Assembly (NCBI GenBank): GCA_021774995.1
Contig: JAJFIM010000064.1
Span: 1 to 37,502 of the forward strand
DNA length: 37,502 nt
Direction: 5' to 3'
Origin: Alphaproteobacteria bacterium
GTDB taxonomy: Bacteria; Pseudomonadota; Alphaproteobacteria; SMXP01
The stretch's first letter is position 1, and every line of letters begins with the position of its first letter. Below, piece by piece: positions 13,389-24,300 of this stretch. The notes beneath the pieces are model-generated. The model ran no database searches and had not been told where the DNA came from. It saw only the letters and a list, made by a program, of their open reading frames with translations. Both the position numbers and the translations under genes were made by a program.

Positions 13389-16300
13389 ATGAACGTTTTC
13401 GATTTAGATAAATCGCTACTGCAGGACTACGAGAGATTCGCCCGCTCTTTCACACGGATAAAAGCAGAAGACATCAAAACCCAAGTAGACGAACTTTATG
13501 CAAGCAATCGTTTCTGGCCTGAGCCATTAATCACTATCAACCCTCATTATGAGCGCGGCAGCAGTGTTACAGATCTAGTCTCACAAGGTTTATTACATCC
13601 GGATACTGCAAAAATCTTTCAAATCGATGATAACCCGATCATTCTTCACAGACACCAAACACAAGCTGTATCAAAAGCATGTGCAAAAAATAGTTTTGTT
13701 GTCACAACAGGAACAGGATCGGGTAAATCCCTCTGCTTTTTTGTGCCCATTGTAGATCAAGCAGTAAGAGCAAGATCTGAAGGACAGGAACAAAAAACAA
13801 GAGCCATCATTGTGTACCCGATGAACGCCTTGGCAAATAGCCAACTGAAAGAAATCGAAAAATTTATTGAGCAATCGGGCCTTCCTGAACATTTAAAACC
13901 TTCTTTTGCTCGATATACAGGCCAGGAGAGTACGGAAGAGCGTGAACGTATTATGAAATCAAAGCCAGATATTTTGCTAACAAACTTCATGATGCTTGAG
14001 CTTTTGATGACTCGTCAGAATAAGCTGGATAGCACCGTAATTAATAACGCTAAAGATTTAGATTTTATTGTGCTTGATGAATTACACACTTATAGGGGGC
14101 GACAAGGTGCTGATGTTGCAATGCTTGTTAGAAGGCTCAAAGATCGCCTATGCCGGGATAAAGAACCTATTTGCATCGGAACATCCGCAACTATGGCAAG
14201 CGAGGGAGATACAGCAGAAACTGTAGCCGAAGTGGCCTCTAAGCTTTTTGGAGCATCAATAGGCTCAGACGCAGTCATTGATGAAAGCCTGCAAAGAGCA
14301 ACCAACCCGGAACTCACGCTAAAGGTAATCAAGAAAGATTTGCCCCTTGTTATTGATGAAGAAATCCCAGAGAAAATAAGTGACGCCACCCTACAAAATC
14401 ATCCGCTGGCAATATGGATTGAACTGGAAATAGGCCTTTCAGACCAGCAAAAATTAAAGCGACGGACACCTGTTACCCTCGACGATGCTGCCAAACGCCT
14501 CTCGAAAGAAATAAATTGTAATGAAGTACGGTGCCGAGAACAGCTGGAGAAAATACTTACTCTTATGAATATGCCTGAGGTTGACAGGGGTGGTAAAAAC
14601 GAAAGAGCCTTTATGGCATTTAAGCTTCATCAATTTATTTCCGGAGCTGGCCATGTTTACGCAACATTAAAAAGCAAAGGGCATCGAAAAATCACTTTAG
14701 AGGGGCAACGTTTTGACCCGGAAAACACTAATTCCAGGCTTTATCCGTCATTTTTCTGTAGAAATTGTGGCCAAGAATATCACCCTGTAACCTTATCTCA
14801 AGAAAGCGGCATTGACAGATTTATCCCAAGAGGAATAGACGAAACCCCCTTGGATGATGAGAATACGGGGGATATTGCTGGATATTTGATGCCAGAACCT
14901 GAAAATGACCCAGAATTTGTTTTCACCGCCTCACCCGATGACGAGTCTTTTCCTGAAGAATGGATTGAGCAAGGACCAAAAGGATCCAGAGTTCGCAAGG
15001 AGAAAAAGAAATTTATTCCTCTCCAGTATAATGTGGAAGCTAATGGAGAACCTTCTTCTGTTGGTATTAGAGCTTGGTTTTTACCTGGAAAATTCCGTTT
15101 TTGCCTGTGTTGCAAAGATCAACCTGCCGGTCAAACAAGAGAAAGGAATAAGCTTGCGGGATTGTCTGCTGAAGGTCGTAGTTCTGCAACAACGCTTCTT
15201 GTCTCAAGTGCGTTGCGATGGATGAATAAAAATAAAGATATCCCAGAAGATAAGAGAAAATTACTTTGTTTTACAGATAATCGACAAGACGCGGCATTAC
15301 AAGCTGGAAACTTTAATGACTTCTTATTTGTATCTTTGCTTAGAGCAGCTACCTTTGCTGCGGTAAAACAAGCTGGCGAGAAAGGCCTAGCCGAAGATGA
15401 GTTCGGCGCACAAATTCAAAAAGCACTCGGCTTTAATGCCGAAAATATTAATCGGCGTCGAGAATGGATGCAGGACTCTGAAATTAAGGGTGTTGGTATT
15501 TATGATGCGGAAAGAATTTTGTCTCGTGTTCTCTCCTACCGTGTATGGACAGATCAGAAACGTGGATGGAGATATACAAACCCTAATTTAGAACAGTTGG
15601 GTCTTGTCACTGCAAAATATGTTGGGATCGATGATATTGCATCTGATCAAGAATTTCTTTCAAATCTCAATGTACAAGGCTTTCAGTTAGAGCCTAGTTT
15701 ATTAAAAGAAGTTTTAGGTATTGTGCTTGATACCCTCCGCAAAGGCCTTGCAGTAACAACAGACTCATTGAACAGAACAAATACAGATACCATTTCACAA
15801 AGTTCACGACAACTTTTGAGAGAGCCATGGAGTATATCTCAAAATGAAATTCCGAGTATTGCTTCTTATTTGATTATTGATGCTCCGAGAAGAGATGAAT
15901 CAGGGCTGAGAGGCGAGTATCTGATCGTGAGAGGAGGACCAAGAAGCGCGCTAGGGAAAAAACTAAACAAAGAAAAATATTGGGGAAGAAGATTAACCGG
16001 CGAGGAATATAAGGTATTGATCGATAACTTGCTTCGTGTTGCATCTGAATATCAATTGGTACGTCGTGTATCCACACCATTTGATGTAGATGGTTGGCAG
16101 TTATCCGCAAATGCCATCAGGCTTATTCACGAAGAATCCGCCACCGAGGAAAAAAACAAATATTTTATTGATCTTTATAAATCTCTGTCAGACATTTTGA
16201 TTAATGGCGGTGATGGTATTTTTGGCATTGAAGGTCGAGAACATACGGCTCAAGTAGATCAAGAAAGAAGAGAATGGAGAGAATGGCGCTTTAGATGGAA

Positions 16301-18569
16301 TGACGATGATCGTCAAAAAATCGAAGAAAATAAAAATATAATGCGCCAGTCCAGTGAACCAACAGTCTTTTTACCAGCTCTTTTTTGTTCTCCAACTATG
16401 GAGCTTGGCGTTGATATTTCTGCTCTTAATACAGTTTACTTAAGAAATGTCCCACCTACACCCGCAAATTATGCCCAACGCTCTGGGCGGGCGGGCAGAT
16501 CGGGACAAGCAGCACTGATTGTAACTTATTGTGCAGCCCAAGGGCCACATGATCAATATTACTTCTCTAAACCTGCTGCAATGGTAAGCGGAGTTGTTTG
16601 TCCCCCTGCCTTGGATTTAACAAATAGAGATCTAGTAGAAGCGCATCTTCATGCTGTATGGCTTGCAGAGTCTAGAGAAGATCTTGCCAATGATATCCCC
16701 CATGTGCTGGATTTGAATGAGGAAAGCCTCCCAGTTCAAAAAGAACTTTTTGATGGCCTGTCCACCGGTAGTCTAAATGAGCGATCTCGGATTTCAATGA
16801 AAAGAGTTTTACTCAGCATTACAGATGAATTAGAAAAATTTAACCCGGCATGGGCAAAAGATACGAATGCCTTTGTAGAAAGTGTTGCTGATAATGCGGT
16901 ACAGAACTTTTCTAAAGCTTTTGATAGGTGGAGAGATTTATACAAAGGGGCACGTGCTCAGCTTATAGAGGCAAATAGAAAATCTGAAATGCACGGTTTG
17001 AGTGCGAAAGATAGAAAAGAAGCAAAAATTCAACAAGCTCAAGCAAATGAACAAATAACACTTTTGGAGCGCGGCAATAGCAGCGGTGGTTCCGATTTTT
17101 ATACATATAGATACCTTGCTACAGAAGGTTTTTTACCCGGCTATAATTTCCCCCGTTTACCATTATACGCTTACGTCCCTGCAGTAGGTTTTGGAAACTC
17201 CAAAGCATCCTATCTTCAAAGAGCACGGTTTTTAGCGATTGCAGAATTTGGTCCGGGTAGTCTTATTTATCACGAAGGAAGAGCTTACCGTGTTGTGAAA
17301 GCCAAGCTACCCCCTGGTATAAAAACAGAGGACGGCGGACGCATTGCCACAAATAGCATATACATATGTGATGATTGTGGTGCTGCACATGATAAAGAAG
17401 TGGAAACTTGTTACGCTTGTGGAGCAAGCCTCGCGGGAATACATCCCATAAGAAATGTTTTAAGAATTGATAACGTTGAAACAAAGCCAGCAGAACGTAT
17501 TACGGCGAACGAGGAAGACAGACAAAGGCAAGGATATGATATCCAGACTGTTTTTGCCTGGCCGAACAGAGATGGTGTAGTAGATGTTTGTACCTCTGTT
17601 GCATATGACTCTGAAGGGCCTGTAGTAAGGCTTGATTATGCTCCAGGAACCACAATCAGTAGAATTAACAAGGGCCTTAAACGTCGAAAAGAAAAGAGCA
17701 TCATGGGTTTCGGCATAGATCCATCAACCGGATGGTGGAAAGGTGGATTAGAAAATGCCGAAGAGCAAGAAACACCCGAAGGCGCGGTGACACAAAGAAT
17801 TGTTCCCATTGTTCAGGACAATAAGAACGCCGCACTTCTAAGGCTTCCGACCAAATCGTTATCTGAATCTTCTATGGCAACGCTCCAGCACGCGCTAGTA
17901 CGCGGGCTTGAATTGGTTTTCCAACTTGAAGAAGGTGAAACACTTGCTGAACCTGTTCCGTCAAACGAGAATAGAAGTGCAATTCTTTTCTATGAGGCAA
18001 CAGAGGGTGGCGCGGGCGTTTTAGGAAGATTATTAAGTCAACCTGATACTCTTGCAAATGTTGCAAGAACAGCGCTCGAGTTAATGCACTATAAAAATAT
18101 TGATAAGGCAGCAAAAACTGGAGATGTAATTTTACTGGAAGAGGAGAAAAATGCTCAATGCGTCAAAGGGTGTTACAGATGCCTTTTATCATACTACAAC
18201 CAGCCAGATCATGAACATATTGACAGAACAGACAATGATGTTCTGCAGTTATTGCTTAAAATGGCAGATAGCTGTGTAAAAGAGGAAAATAAATTTACAA
18301 ACACGCTATCCACTAATGAAAAAAACGACTGGCATGTGGCCATAAAAAATTGGGAAATTCCAAGCCCTGATGCAGAACCGCTAAAGTTAGATAAAATGAC
18401 GTTTACACTGGTTTGGAGGCCTTTTTTGACAGTTGCCGTCACAGATTCTGTAGAAAAGGAGCAAAAAGAAAAAATTGAAGCTTTGGGCTTCACTGTCATA
18501 GAACTCCCATCTTCTCCCGGATCTACTCCTCCTAAGAATTTATCAAAAACACTCGGGGTTGCTGCATGA
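13389..18569 (+). CDS. DEAD-type helicase fused to DUF1998 (DrmA-DrmB / DruE-like)
   Basis: This 1726-residue superfamily 2 helicase is the likely DNA translocase of the defence system. The motifs are Walker A TTGTGSGKS (106-114), Ia YPMNALANSQ, II DELH (230-233), III GTSATM (264-269), V TMELGVDIS (about 1003) and VI QRSGRAGRSGQ (about 1030). Cysteine pairs lie at CRNCG (about 457) and CLCC (about 572), and a zinc ribbon CDDCG...CYACG lies near 1326-1345. The C-terminal DUF1998 shows YEATEGGAGVLGR (about 1535) and CVKGCYRCLLSYYNQ (about 1590). In DISARM these functions are usually two proteins, DrmA and DrmB; the DruE helicase of Druantia and MrfA/YprA carry both in one. The gene is visibly more AT-rich than the flanking platform and uses many AGA codons. 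It overlaps the SNF2 gene by 4 bp. Confidence 0.88.
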   Translation: MNVFDLDKSLLQDYERFARSFTRIKAEDIKTQVDELYASNRFWPEPLITINPHYERGSSVTDLVSQGLLHPDTAKIFQIDDNPIILHRHQTQAVSKACAKNSFVVTTGTGSGKSLCFFVPIVDQAVRARSEGQEQKTRAIIVYPMNALANSQLKEIEKFIEQSGLPEHLKPSFARYTGQESTEERERIMKSKPDILLTNFMMLELLMTRQNKLDSTVINNAKDLDFIVLDELHTYRGRQGADVAMLVRRLKDRLCRDKEPICIGTSATMASEGDTAETVAEVASKLFGASIGSDAVIDESLQRATNPELTLKVIKKDLPLVIDEEIPEKISDATLQNHPLAIWIELEIGLSDQQKLKRRTPVTLDDAAKRLSKEINCNEVRCREQLEKILTLMNMPEVDRGGKNERAFMAFKLHQFISGAGHVYATLKSKGHRKITLEGQRFDPENTNSRLYPSFFCRNCGQEYHPVTLSQESGIDRFIPRGIDETPLDDENTGDIAGYLMPEPENDPEFVFTASPDDESFPEEWIEQGPKGSRVRKEKKKFIPLQYNVEANGEPSSVGIRAWFLPGKFRFCLCCKDQPAGQTRERNKLAGLSAEGRSSATTLLVSSALRWMNKNKDIPEDKRKLLCFTDNRQDAALQAGNFNDFLFVSLLRAATFAAVKQAGEKGLAEDEFGAQIQKALGFNAENINRRREWMQDSEIKGVGIYDAERILSRVLSYRVWTDQKRGWRYTNPNLEQLGLVTAKYVGIDDIASDQEFLSNLNVQGFQLEPSLLKEVLGIVLDTLRKGLAVTTDSLNRTNTDTISQSSRQLLREPWSISQNEIPSIASYLIIDAPRRDESGLRGEYLIVRGGPRSALGKKLNKEKYWGRRLTGEEYKVLIDNLLRVASEYQLVRRVSTPFDVDGWQLSANAIRLIHEESATEEKNKYFIDLYKSLSDILINGGDGIFGIEGREHTAQVDQERREWREWRFRWNDDDRQKIEENKNIMRQSSEPTVFLPALFCSPTMELGVDISALNTVYLRNVPPTPANYAQRSGRAGRSGQAALIVTYCAAQGPHDQYYFSKPAAMVSGVVCPPALDLTNRDLVEAHLHAVWLAESREDLANDIPHVLDLNEESLPVQKELFDGLSTGSLNERSRISMKRVLLSITDELEKFNPAWAKDTNAFVESVADNAVQNFSKAFDRWRDLYKGARAQLIEANRKSEMHGLSAKDRKEAKIQQAQANEQITLLERGNSSGGSDFYTYRYLATEGFLPGYNFPRLPLYAYVPAVGFGNSKASYLQRARFLAIAEFGPGSLIYHEGRAYRVVKAKLPPGIKTEDGGRIATNSIYICDDCGAAHDKEVETCYACGASLAGIHPIRNVLRIDNVETKPAERITANEEDRQRQGYDIQTVFAWPNRDGVVDVCTSVAYDSEGPVVRLDYAPGTTISRINKGLKRRKEKSIMGFGIDPSTGWWKGGLENAEEQETPEGAVTQRIVPIVQDNKNAALLRLPTKSLSESSMATLQHALVRGLELVFQLEEGETLAEPVPSNENRSAILFYEATEGGAGVLGRLLSQPDTLANVARTALELMHYKNIDKAAKTGDVILLEEEKNAQCVKGCYRCLLSYYNQPDHEHIDRTDNDVLQLLLKMADSCVKEENKFTNTLSTNEKNDWHVAIKNWEIPSPDAEPLKLDKMTFTLVWRPFLTVAVTDSVEKEQKEKIEALGFTVIELPSSPGSTPPKNLSKTLGVAA

Positions 18570-21331
18570 GCCTTTCTATATCACCAGGAGATCTTGTAAC
18601 CGCACGTGGTAGGGAATGGATAGCCCTCCCTTCACCAGAAAACGATTGTTTGTTTCTACGTCCCTTATCAGGTAGTGAGGAAGACTCTCAATATATAGCT
18701 CCTGATTTAGAACGTGAGCCTGTTCGGCTAGCTAGGTTTTATTTACCATCTAAAGAAGAGATTTCATCACAAGACGGCGCAAGATTATTATCAGAAGCTT
18801 TGAAATTGTCATTGCAGCGCGGTGCAGGACCTTTCCGCTCAGCTGGTAGGCTGTCTTTCGACCCCAGAGCCTACCAGTTAGTGCCATTATTAATGGCTCT
18901 TCGGTTGGCCACTGTCCGATTACTGATTGCTGATGACGTGGGGATTGGAAAAACCATAGAAGCTGGTTTAATCCTAAGGGAGTTTATAGATAGAGGGGAG
19001 ATTGATCGTTTCTCCGTTTTATGCCCTCCACATCTTGTTGAGCAATGGAGTGACGAGTTAAAATTAAAATTTGATATCGATGCCGTTTCTGTCACATCTA
19101 GTTCCGCAGCGAAACTTGAGAGATCATTATTGGATTCCCAATCACTCTTTGATGCTTATCCATATACCATTGTAAGCCTAGATTACATCAAGGCAGATAA
19201 ACGTCGAGACAATTTCGCAAGAGCTTGCCCGAAATTCGTAATTGTGGATGAAGCTCATGCATGTGTTGGTACGCATAAGGGCAAGCAGCAAAGATTTGAG
19301 CTGCTTAAACGCCTTACAGCGGATGAAGAGCGGCACATGATCCTTCTTACTGCCACACCTCATAGCGGTGATGAGTCTGCTTTTGATCGCTTACTAAGCT
19401 TACTTAATGAAACCTTTGCCGGTCATTCCCTTGAGGATGAAAATTCTCGTATCCAACTGTCACGCCATTTTGTTCAGAGACGGCGCATTGATATTGTCGG
19501 ACGTGAGTGGGGGGAAGAAAACACATTCCCTAAGCACGAAACAACTGAAAACACCTATTCTCTAAATAACGAGCATCGTAATTTTCATGAAGCTATCTTG
19601 GACTACTGCTTAGAAATTGTTGAAAAAGCAGGACAAGATCAGAGGAAAAGACGTTTAGCATTCTGGGGGACGTTAGCATTAATGCGTTGTGTTGGATCTT
19701 CTCCCGCTTCTGCATTGAGTGCTTTGCGTAACAGAATTTCAGTTAATCCTGATAGCCTCGAAGAGCAAATTTTTGATGATGACGCAGACGAAAATGATGC
19801 GGCAGATGTAGAACCTTCCTCTGGGTTCTCTGGAGATTCACAACTGCAGTCATTGATTACACAAGCTGAACTTTTGACAAAATCTAGTGACCCTAAATTG
19901 GAAGAGACTATTAAAGTTCTTAAGCCTCTGATTAAAGAAAAGGCCAATCCGGTGATTTTTTGCCGTTATATAGCGACTGCTCACCATGTCGCAAAAGGGT
20001 TAAGAAAAATATTTCCAAAACTTCGCATTGAAGTAGTGACAGGCGAACTCGCCTCTGAAGAACGACGAAGGCGGGTTGAAGATATGGCAAAATCAGATCA
20101 GAGGCTATTGGTCGCAACAGACTGTCTGTCCGAAGGTATCAATTTGCAAGATTTGTTCGATACAGTCTTGCATTACGACCTTTCTTGGAATCCTACACGT
20201 CATCAACAACGGGAAGGACGTGTTGACCGTTTTGGACAAACTGCACCACTTGTTAGATCAGTTTTGCTTTATTCTCCCGATAGTGCAATTGACGGTGCTG
20301 TTCTTGATGTGATTTTAAGAAAAGCCGAAGCAATCCGCAAAGCAACTGGTGTAACAGTACCCTTACCGGAAGAGCGTGGTGCTATAACCAATGCTCTGAT
20401 GAAGGCAGTATTACTTCGTAAAAGTGATAAACTTCAATATGAGCTTGACCTTTTTGACGACTATCAAAAGGTAGAGGCTCGCTGGAGAGATGCAGAAGAA
20501 GGCGAGAAGCGTTCGCGCACACGTTTTGCCCAGAATGCCATTAAACCGGAAGAAGTAGCCCCGGAATGGAAAAGATGGAAAAAACTTCTGGGTACATCAG
20601 AAGAAGTTGAGCGTTTCATAATGCGCTCAATGAGTCGATTTGATGCTGCTCTGGAGCCTTCAAAAAACTATACATATTTAGCTCATCTTGAGGCACTTCC
20701 CTCTGCTCTTGTTGAAAGACTGGAAAATAGAAATCTGCGAGGATCAATCAACGTAGCTTTTACTGAAGACCGCACTCCATCAGGAGCCAAGATTATTGGA
20801 CGAAACCATCCATTAACCAGCATTTTGGCAGAGTCCCTTTTTGAAGGAGCACTTGACCCTATTTCAAGTCCGCTTGACCCTCTTGGGCGTATGGGAGCAT
20901 GGACGACCGCTGACGTACAATCAATGACAACATTAGCACTTCTCCGCCTACGCTATAAACTGACTGTTCATGGTCGAAAAGAGCGCGTCCTTCTTGTCGA
21001 AGAAGCTGAAGCTCTTGCTTTCGAAGGGCTGTCCGACCAGCCTATATTAACAGGAGAGCAAGCCAGAAACCTTTTGGAACATAAGGCTGCAGGTAATATT
21101 ACGGACACAGCCAGAGATCGTCTTTTACAGCAAGCACATGAGCGCATTTCTCAAGCTTTAGACAACAGCATTTCTGTTTATGCTCAAGAGCGTGCTGTCC
21201 TGCTAGAAAAAGAACATGGGCGTGTACGTGATTGCTATCCATCCCATATAACAGCGCCAAAGGTCAGTGTTGAGGTTGTCTTGCCAGCGGATATCGTGGG
21301 CATTTTTGTTTTAGTTCCGGCGGGGGTGTAG
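18566..21331 (+). CDS. SNF2-family helicase (DrmD-like)
   Basis: This 921-residue Swi2/Snf2 ATPase has Walker A DDVGIGKT (about 123-131), the DEAH box VIVDEAHACVG (about 226), LLTATPHSGDESAF (about 260), and the C-terminal lobe with VIFCRYIATAHHVAKGL, LLVATDCLSEGINLQ and the arginine-finger motif RHQQREGRVDRFGQ (about 545-555). Domain order and length match DrmD, the SNF2 component of class 1 DISARM, and RapA-like bacterial SNF2 proteins. It would act on duplex DNA without strand separation. The last ~350 residues are a family-specific region. It starts inside the helicase stop codon (ATGA) and ends 3 bp before the methyltransferase. Confidence 0.87.
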   Translation: MSLSISPGDLVTARGREWIALPSPENDCLFLRPLSGSEEDSQYIAPDLEREPVRLARFYLPSKEEISSQDGARLLSEALKLSLQRGAGPFRSAGRLSFDPRAYQLVPLLMALRLATVRLLIADDVGIGKTIEAGLILREFIDRGEIDRFSVLCPPHLVEQWSDELKLKFDIDAVSVTSSSAAKLERSLLDSQSLFDAYPYTIVSLDYIKADKRRDNFARACPKFVIVDEAHACVGTHKGKQQRFELLKRLTADEERHMILLTATPHSGDESAFDRLLSLLNETFAGHSLEDENSRIQLSRHFVQRRRIDIVGREWGEENTFPKHETTENTYSLNNEHRNFHEAILDYCLEIVEKAGQDQRKRRLAFWGTLALMRCVGSSPASALSALRNRISVNPDSLEEQIFDDDADENDAADVEPSSGFSGDSQLQSLITQAELLTKSSDPKLEETIKVLKPLIKEKANPVIFCRYIATAHHVAKGLRKIFPKLRIEVVTGELASEERRRRVEDMAKSDQRLLVATDCLSEGINLQDLFDTVLHYDLSWNPTRHQQREGRVDRFGQTAPLVRSVLLYSPDSAIDGAVLDVILRKAEAIRKATGVTVPLPEERGAITNALMKAVLLRKSDKLQYELDLFDDYQKVEARWRDAEEGEKRSRTRFAQNAIKPEEVAPEWKRWKKLLGTSEEVERFIMRSMSRFDAALEPSKNYTYLAHLEALPSALVERLENRNLRGSINVAFTEDRTPSGAKIIGRNHPLTSILAESLFEGALDPISSPLDPLGRMGAWTTADVQSMTTLALLRLRYKLTVHGRKERVLLVEEAEALAFEGLSDQPILTGEQARNLLEHKAAGNITDTARDRLLQQAHERISQALDNSISVYAQERAVLLEKEHGRVRDCYPSHITAPKVSVEVVLPADIVGIFVLVPAGV

Positions 21332-21334
21332 ATC

Positions 21335-24300
21335 ATGGCAAAAATTCGTAAATCCTCTTCCATCATTTTCGACTCCCTGACACTGGAAGGTAGCCTGATT
21401 GCCCCGGCCATGCTGGAACGCATTGCTGCTCGTGAAGCCGGAGAGCAGAGCGAAACGGCCTATAGCATCCCCAAAGGGCTGACCTTGCGTGATGAAATTG
21501 CCCGCTATTTCCGCATCGGCCAAGCCCTGTTTGATGAACTTAATAAATCAGACGAACCCACTACAGCAGCAACAATCAGCTTCACAGAAAACCTTTTGCG
21601 CGATATTTTCGCTTTTCAAGACATTAAACATACAAGCACTCGCACGCTGGATGAGCACAACTATGCTGTCACGCTGGAAGCACTTGATGGTCGTGTGCCG
21701 GTTGTGATTGTTCCTCCATCAGATGCTCTTGATCGTGCCAGTGATCACTTGCCAACGGATGGTCGCAAACGCTCTGCTGCGACCGCTATCCAAGATTGGT
21801 TAAATGCGGATGAAGATTCGTTATGGGGCTTCTGCTGTAACGGCGATCGTCTACGTCTTGTTCGTGACAACGCTAGCCTGACTCGTCCGGCTTATATTGA
21901 GGCCGATCTGCGCCAGATTTTTGAAAACGATAATTTTGCTGACTTTACAGCTCTATGGCTCTTGATTCATGTCAGTCGTTTTGGGCTAAAAGATTCCTCC
22001 GTTTCCGATTGCGCACTTGAACGTTGGAAAGAATCCGGTAGCAAAGAAGGCGTTGCTGCCCGTGATCGTCTGCGGGACGGAGTACAGGAGGCTCTTCTTG
22101 CTCTTGGAAACGGTTTTCTGGCGCACACTCAAAATGATGATTTACGGCAGAAAATTGAAAATGGCGAACTTCCGCTACAAGACTTCTTTACCCAGCTTTT
22201 ACGCCTTGTTTACCGTATGATCTTTTTACTGGCCGCAGAGGATCGCAATCTCCTTCACACACCAAATGCAGTTATTGCTGTTCGTAAGCTCTACCAGGCC
22301 GGTTATTCCCTTGATAATTTACGGAAACAATCTATTCGCCGTGCTGCCTGGGATCGTCACTATGATAAATGGGAAGGTCTACTGATTGTTTTTGCCGCTC
22401 TGGCAAATGGAGAAGAACGCCTCGGCCTCCCTGCACTCAGCGGATTATTCGCAAGCGATACAACGCCTGATCTGGATCAAGCACACTTATCCAACAAATC
22501 ACTGATGGAGGCCATTTACCGTTTAGCCTGGTTGAAAGAAGACCACCGTCTAACTCCAGTTAATTGGCGGGATATGGAGACAGAAGAATTAGGTTCTGTC
22601 TATGAAAGCTTGCTGGAGCTAACCCCGCGTCTAAACGGTGATGGCTGGCGTTTTTTCTTTGCAGAGGGAGCAGAAACAAAAGGAAATGCTCGCAAGACCA
22701 CTGGTAGCTATTATACGCCTGACTCGTTGGTACAGGCCTTACTCGACTCTACGCTTGATCCCGTTTTGGATCGGGTAGAGCGGGAAAGCGAAAATCCAGA
22801 GAAAGCGTTGCTCTCTCTTTCTGTTATTGATCCGGCCTGTGGTTCCGGCCACTTCCTGTTGGCTGCGGCGCGGCGGATTGCCAGCCGGGTGGCGCGTTTA
22901 CGCGCTGGCGGTGTAGCCTCAGCGGAAGATTATCGCCATGCCCTGCGCGATGCCGTGCGCAACTGCGTTTACGGTGTGGATCGTAATCCGATGGCGGTAG
23001 AGCTAACCAAAGTCGCACTTTGGATTGAAACCGTTGAACCGGGCAAGCCGCTCGGTTTTCTCGATGCCAATATTCGCTGCGGTGATGCACTGCTCGGCGT
23101 ATTTGATCTGGAAACCCTGCGCGAAGGTATTCCCGATGCGGCTTATAAACCGCTGACCGGTGATGATAAACCCACAGCAAGAGATTACGCCAAGCGTAAC
23201 AAGGCAGAAAAAGGGGGGCAAGGCACTCTTGATTTTTCCAGAGGAAAATCCGCACTGCCGCCACCGCCACCACTGGCAAAAGCAGCCAAACACCTCCGAA
23301 ATCTGCCCGAGGACAGCGTTAAACAAATTTCCGAAAAGAAACAAAAATTCGTAGCGGCACAAAATGATCCCCAGCGACAAAAATGGCGCGTGGCAGCAGA
23401 TATGCTTGTCGCTGCCTTTCTGGCCAAGAAAACAAAAGATGACCCGCCAGACAAAATATCATCTACCATTCCCACCACGGCGCATATGTGGCAACAACTC
23501 ACAGATGGTTGTTCTCATGGTCCTTTGCTGAACAAAGTACAAGATCTAGCCAGTAAAGCCCGCGCTTTCCACTGGCCGCTTGAATTTCCGGAAATCACGG
23601 AACGTGGTGGTTTCGATGTTGTGCTCGGAAACCCGCCGTGGGAACGCATAAAATTACAAGAGCAAGAGTTCTTTGCTTCTCGTGACACAGAAATCGCAAA
23701 GGCTCCTAACGCTGCCGCCCGGAGAAAATTAATTTCTGCATTGGCACAGGCCATGCACGGATCCCGTGAACGATCTTTGTTTGATGAATTTGAAGAAGCC
23801 AAACGTCTGGCTGAAGCTGCCTCTCTTTTTTCGCGTGAAAGTGGACGTTATCCGTTTACGGGACAAGGAGATGTTAATACATATGCTCTCTTCGCCGAGC
23901 ACTTTAAGAACATGATCAGCCTACATGGACAAGCTGGAGTGATTGTTCCGACAGGCATTTCTACAGATTCTACAACTGCACCTTTTTTTGCCTCCTTAGT
24001 AAAAGAAAAACAGTTGGTTAGATTGATTGATTTTGAAAATCGCGAGAAAATTTTCCCTGCTATTGATAGTCGTATAAAATTTTGTCTACTTACTATGGGG
24101 AATAATGTGGAGAAAGCCGCTTTCTCTTTCTTTTTAACAAATCCTTTGCAAATGTCTGAGGAAGAACGACAATTTACTCTGTCTCCAGAACAAATTGTTA
24201 ATATCAATCCCAACACTAAAACTGCCGCCATATTTCGTTCTCGTAGAGATGCGGAACTAGCTTCCAAAATCTATAGTTCCTTTCCTATTTTGTTTAAGGA

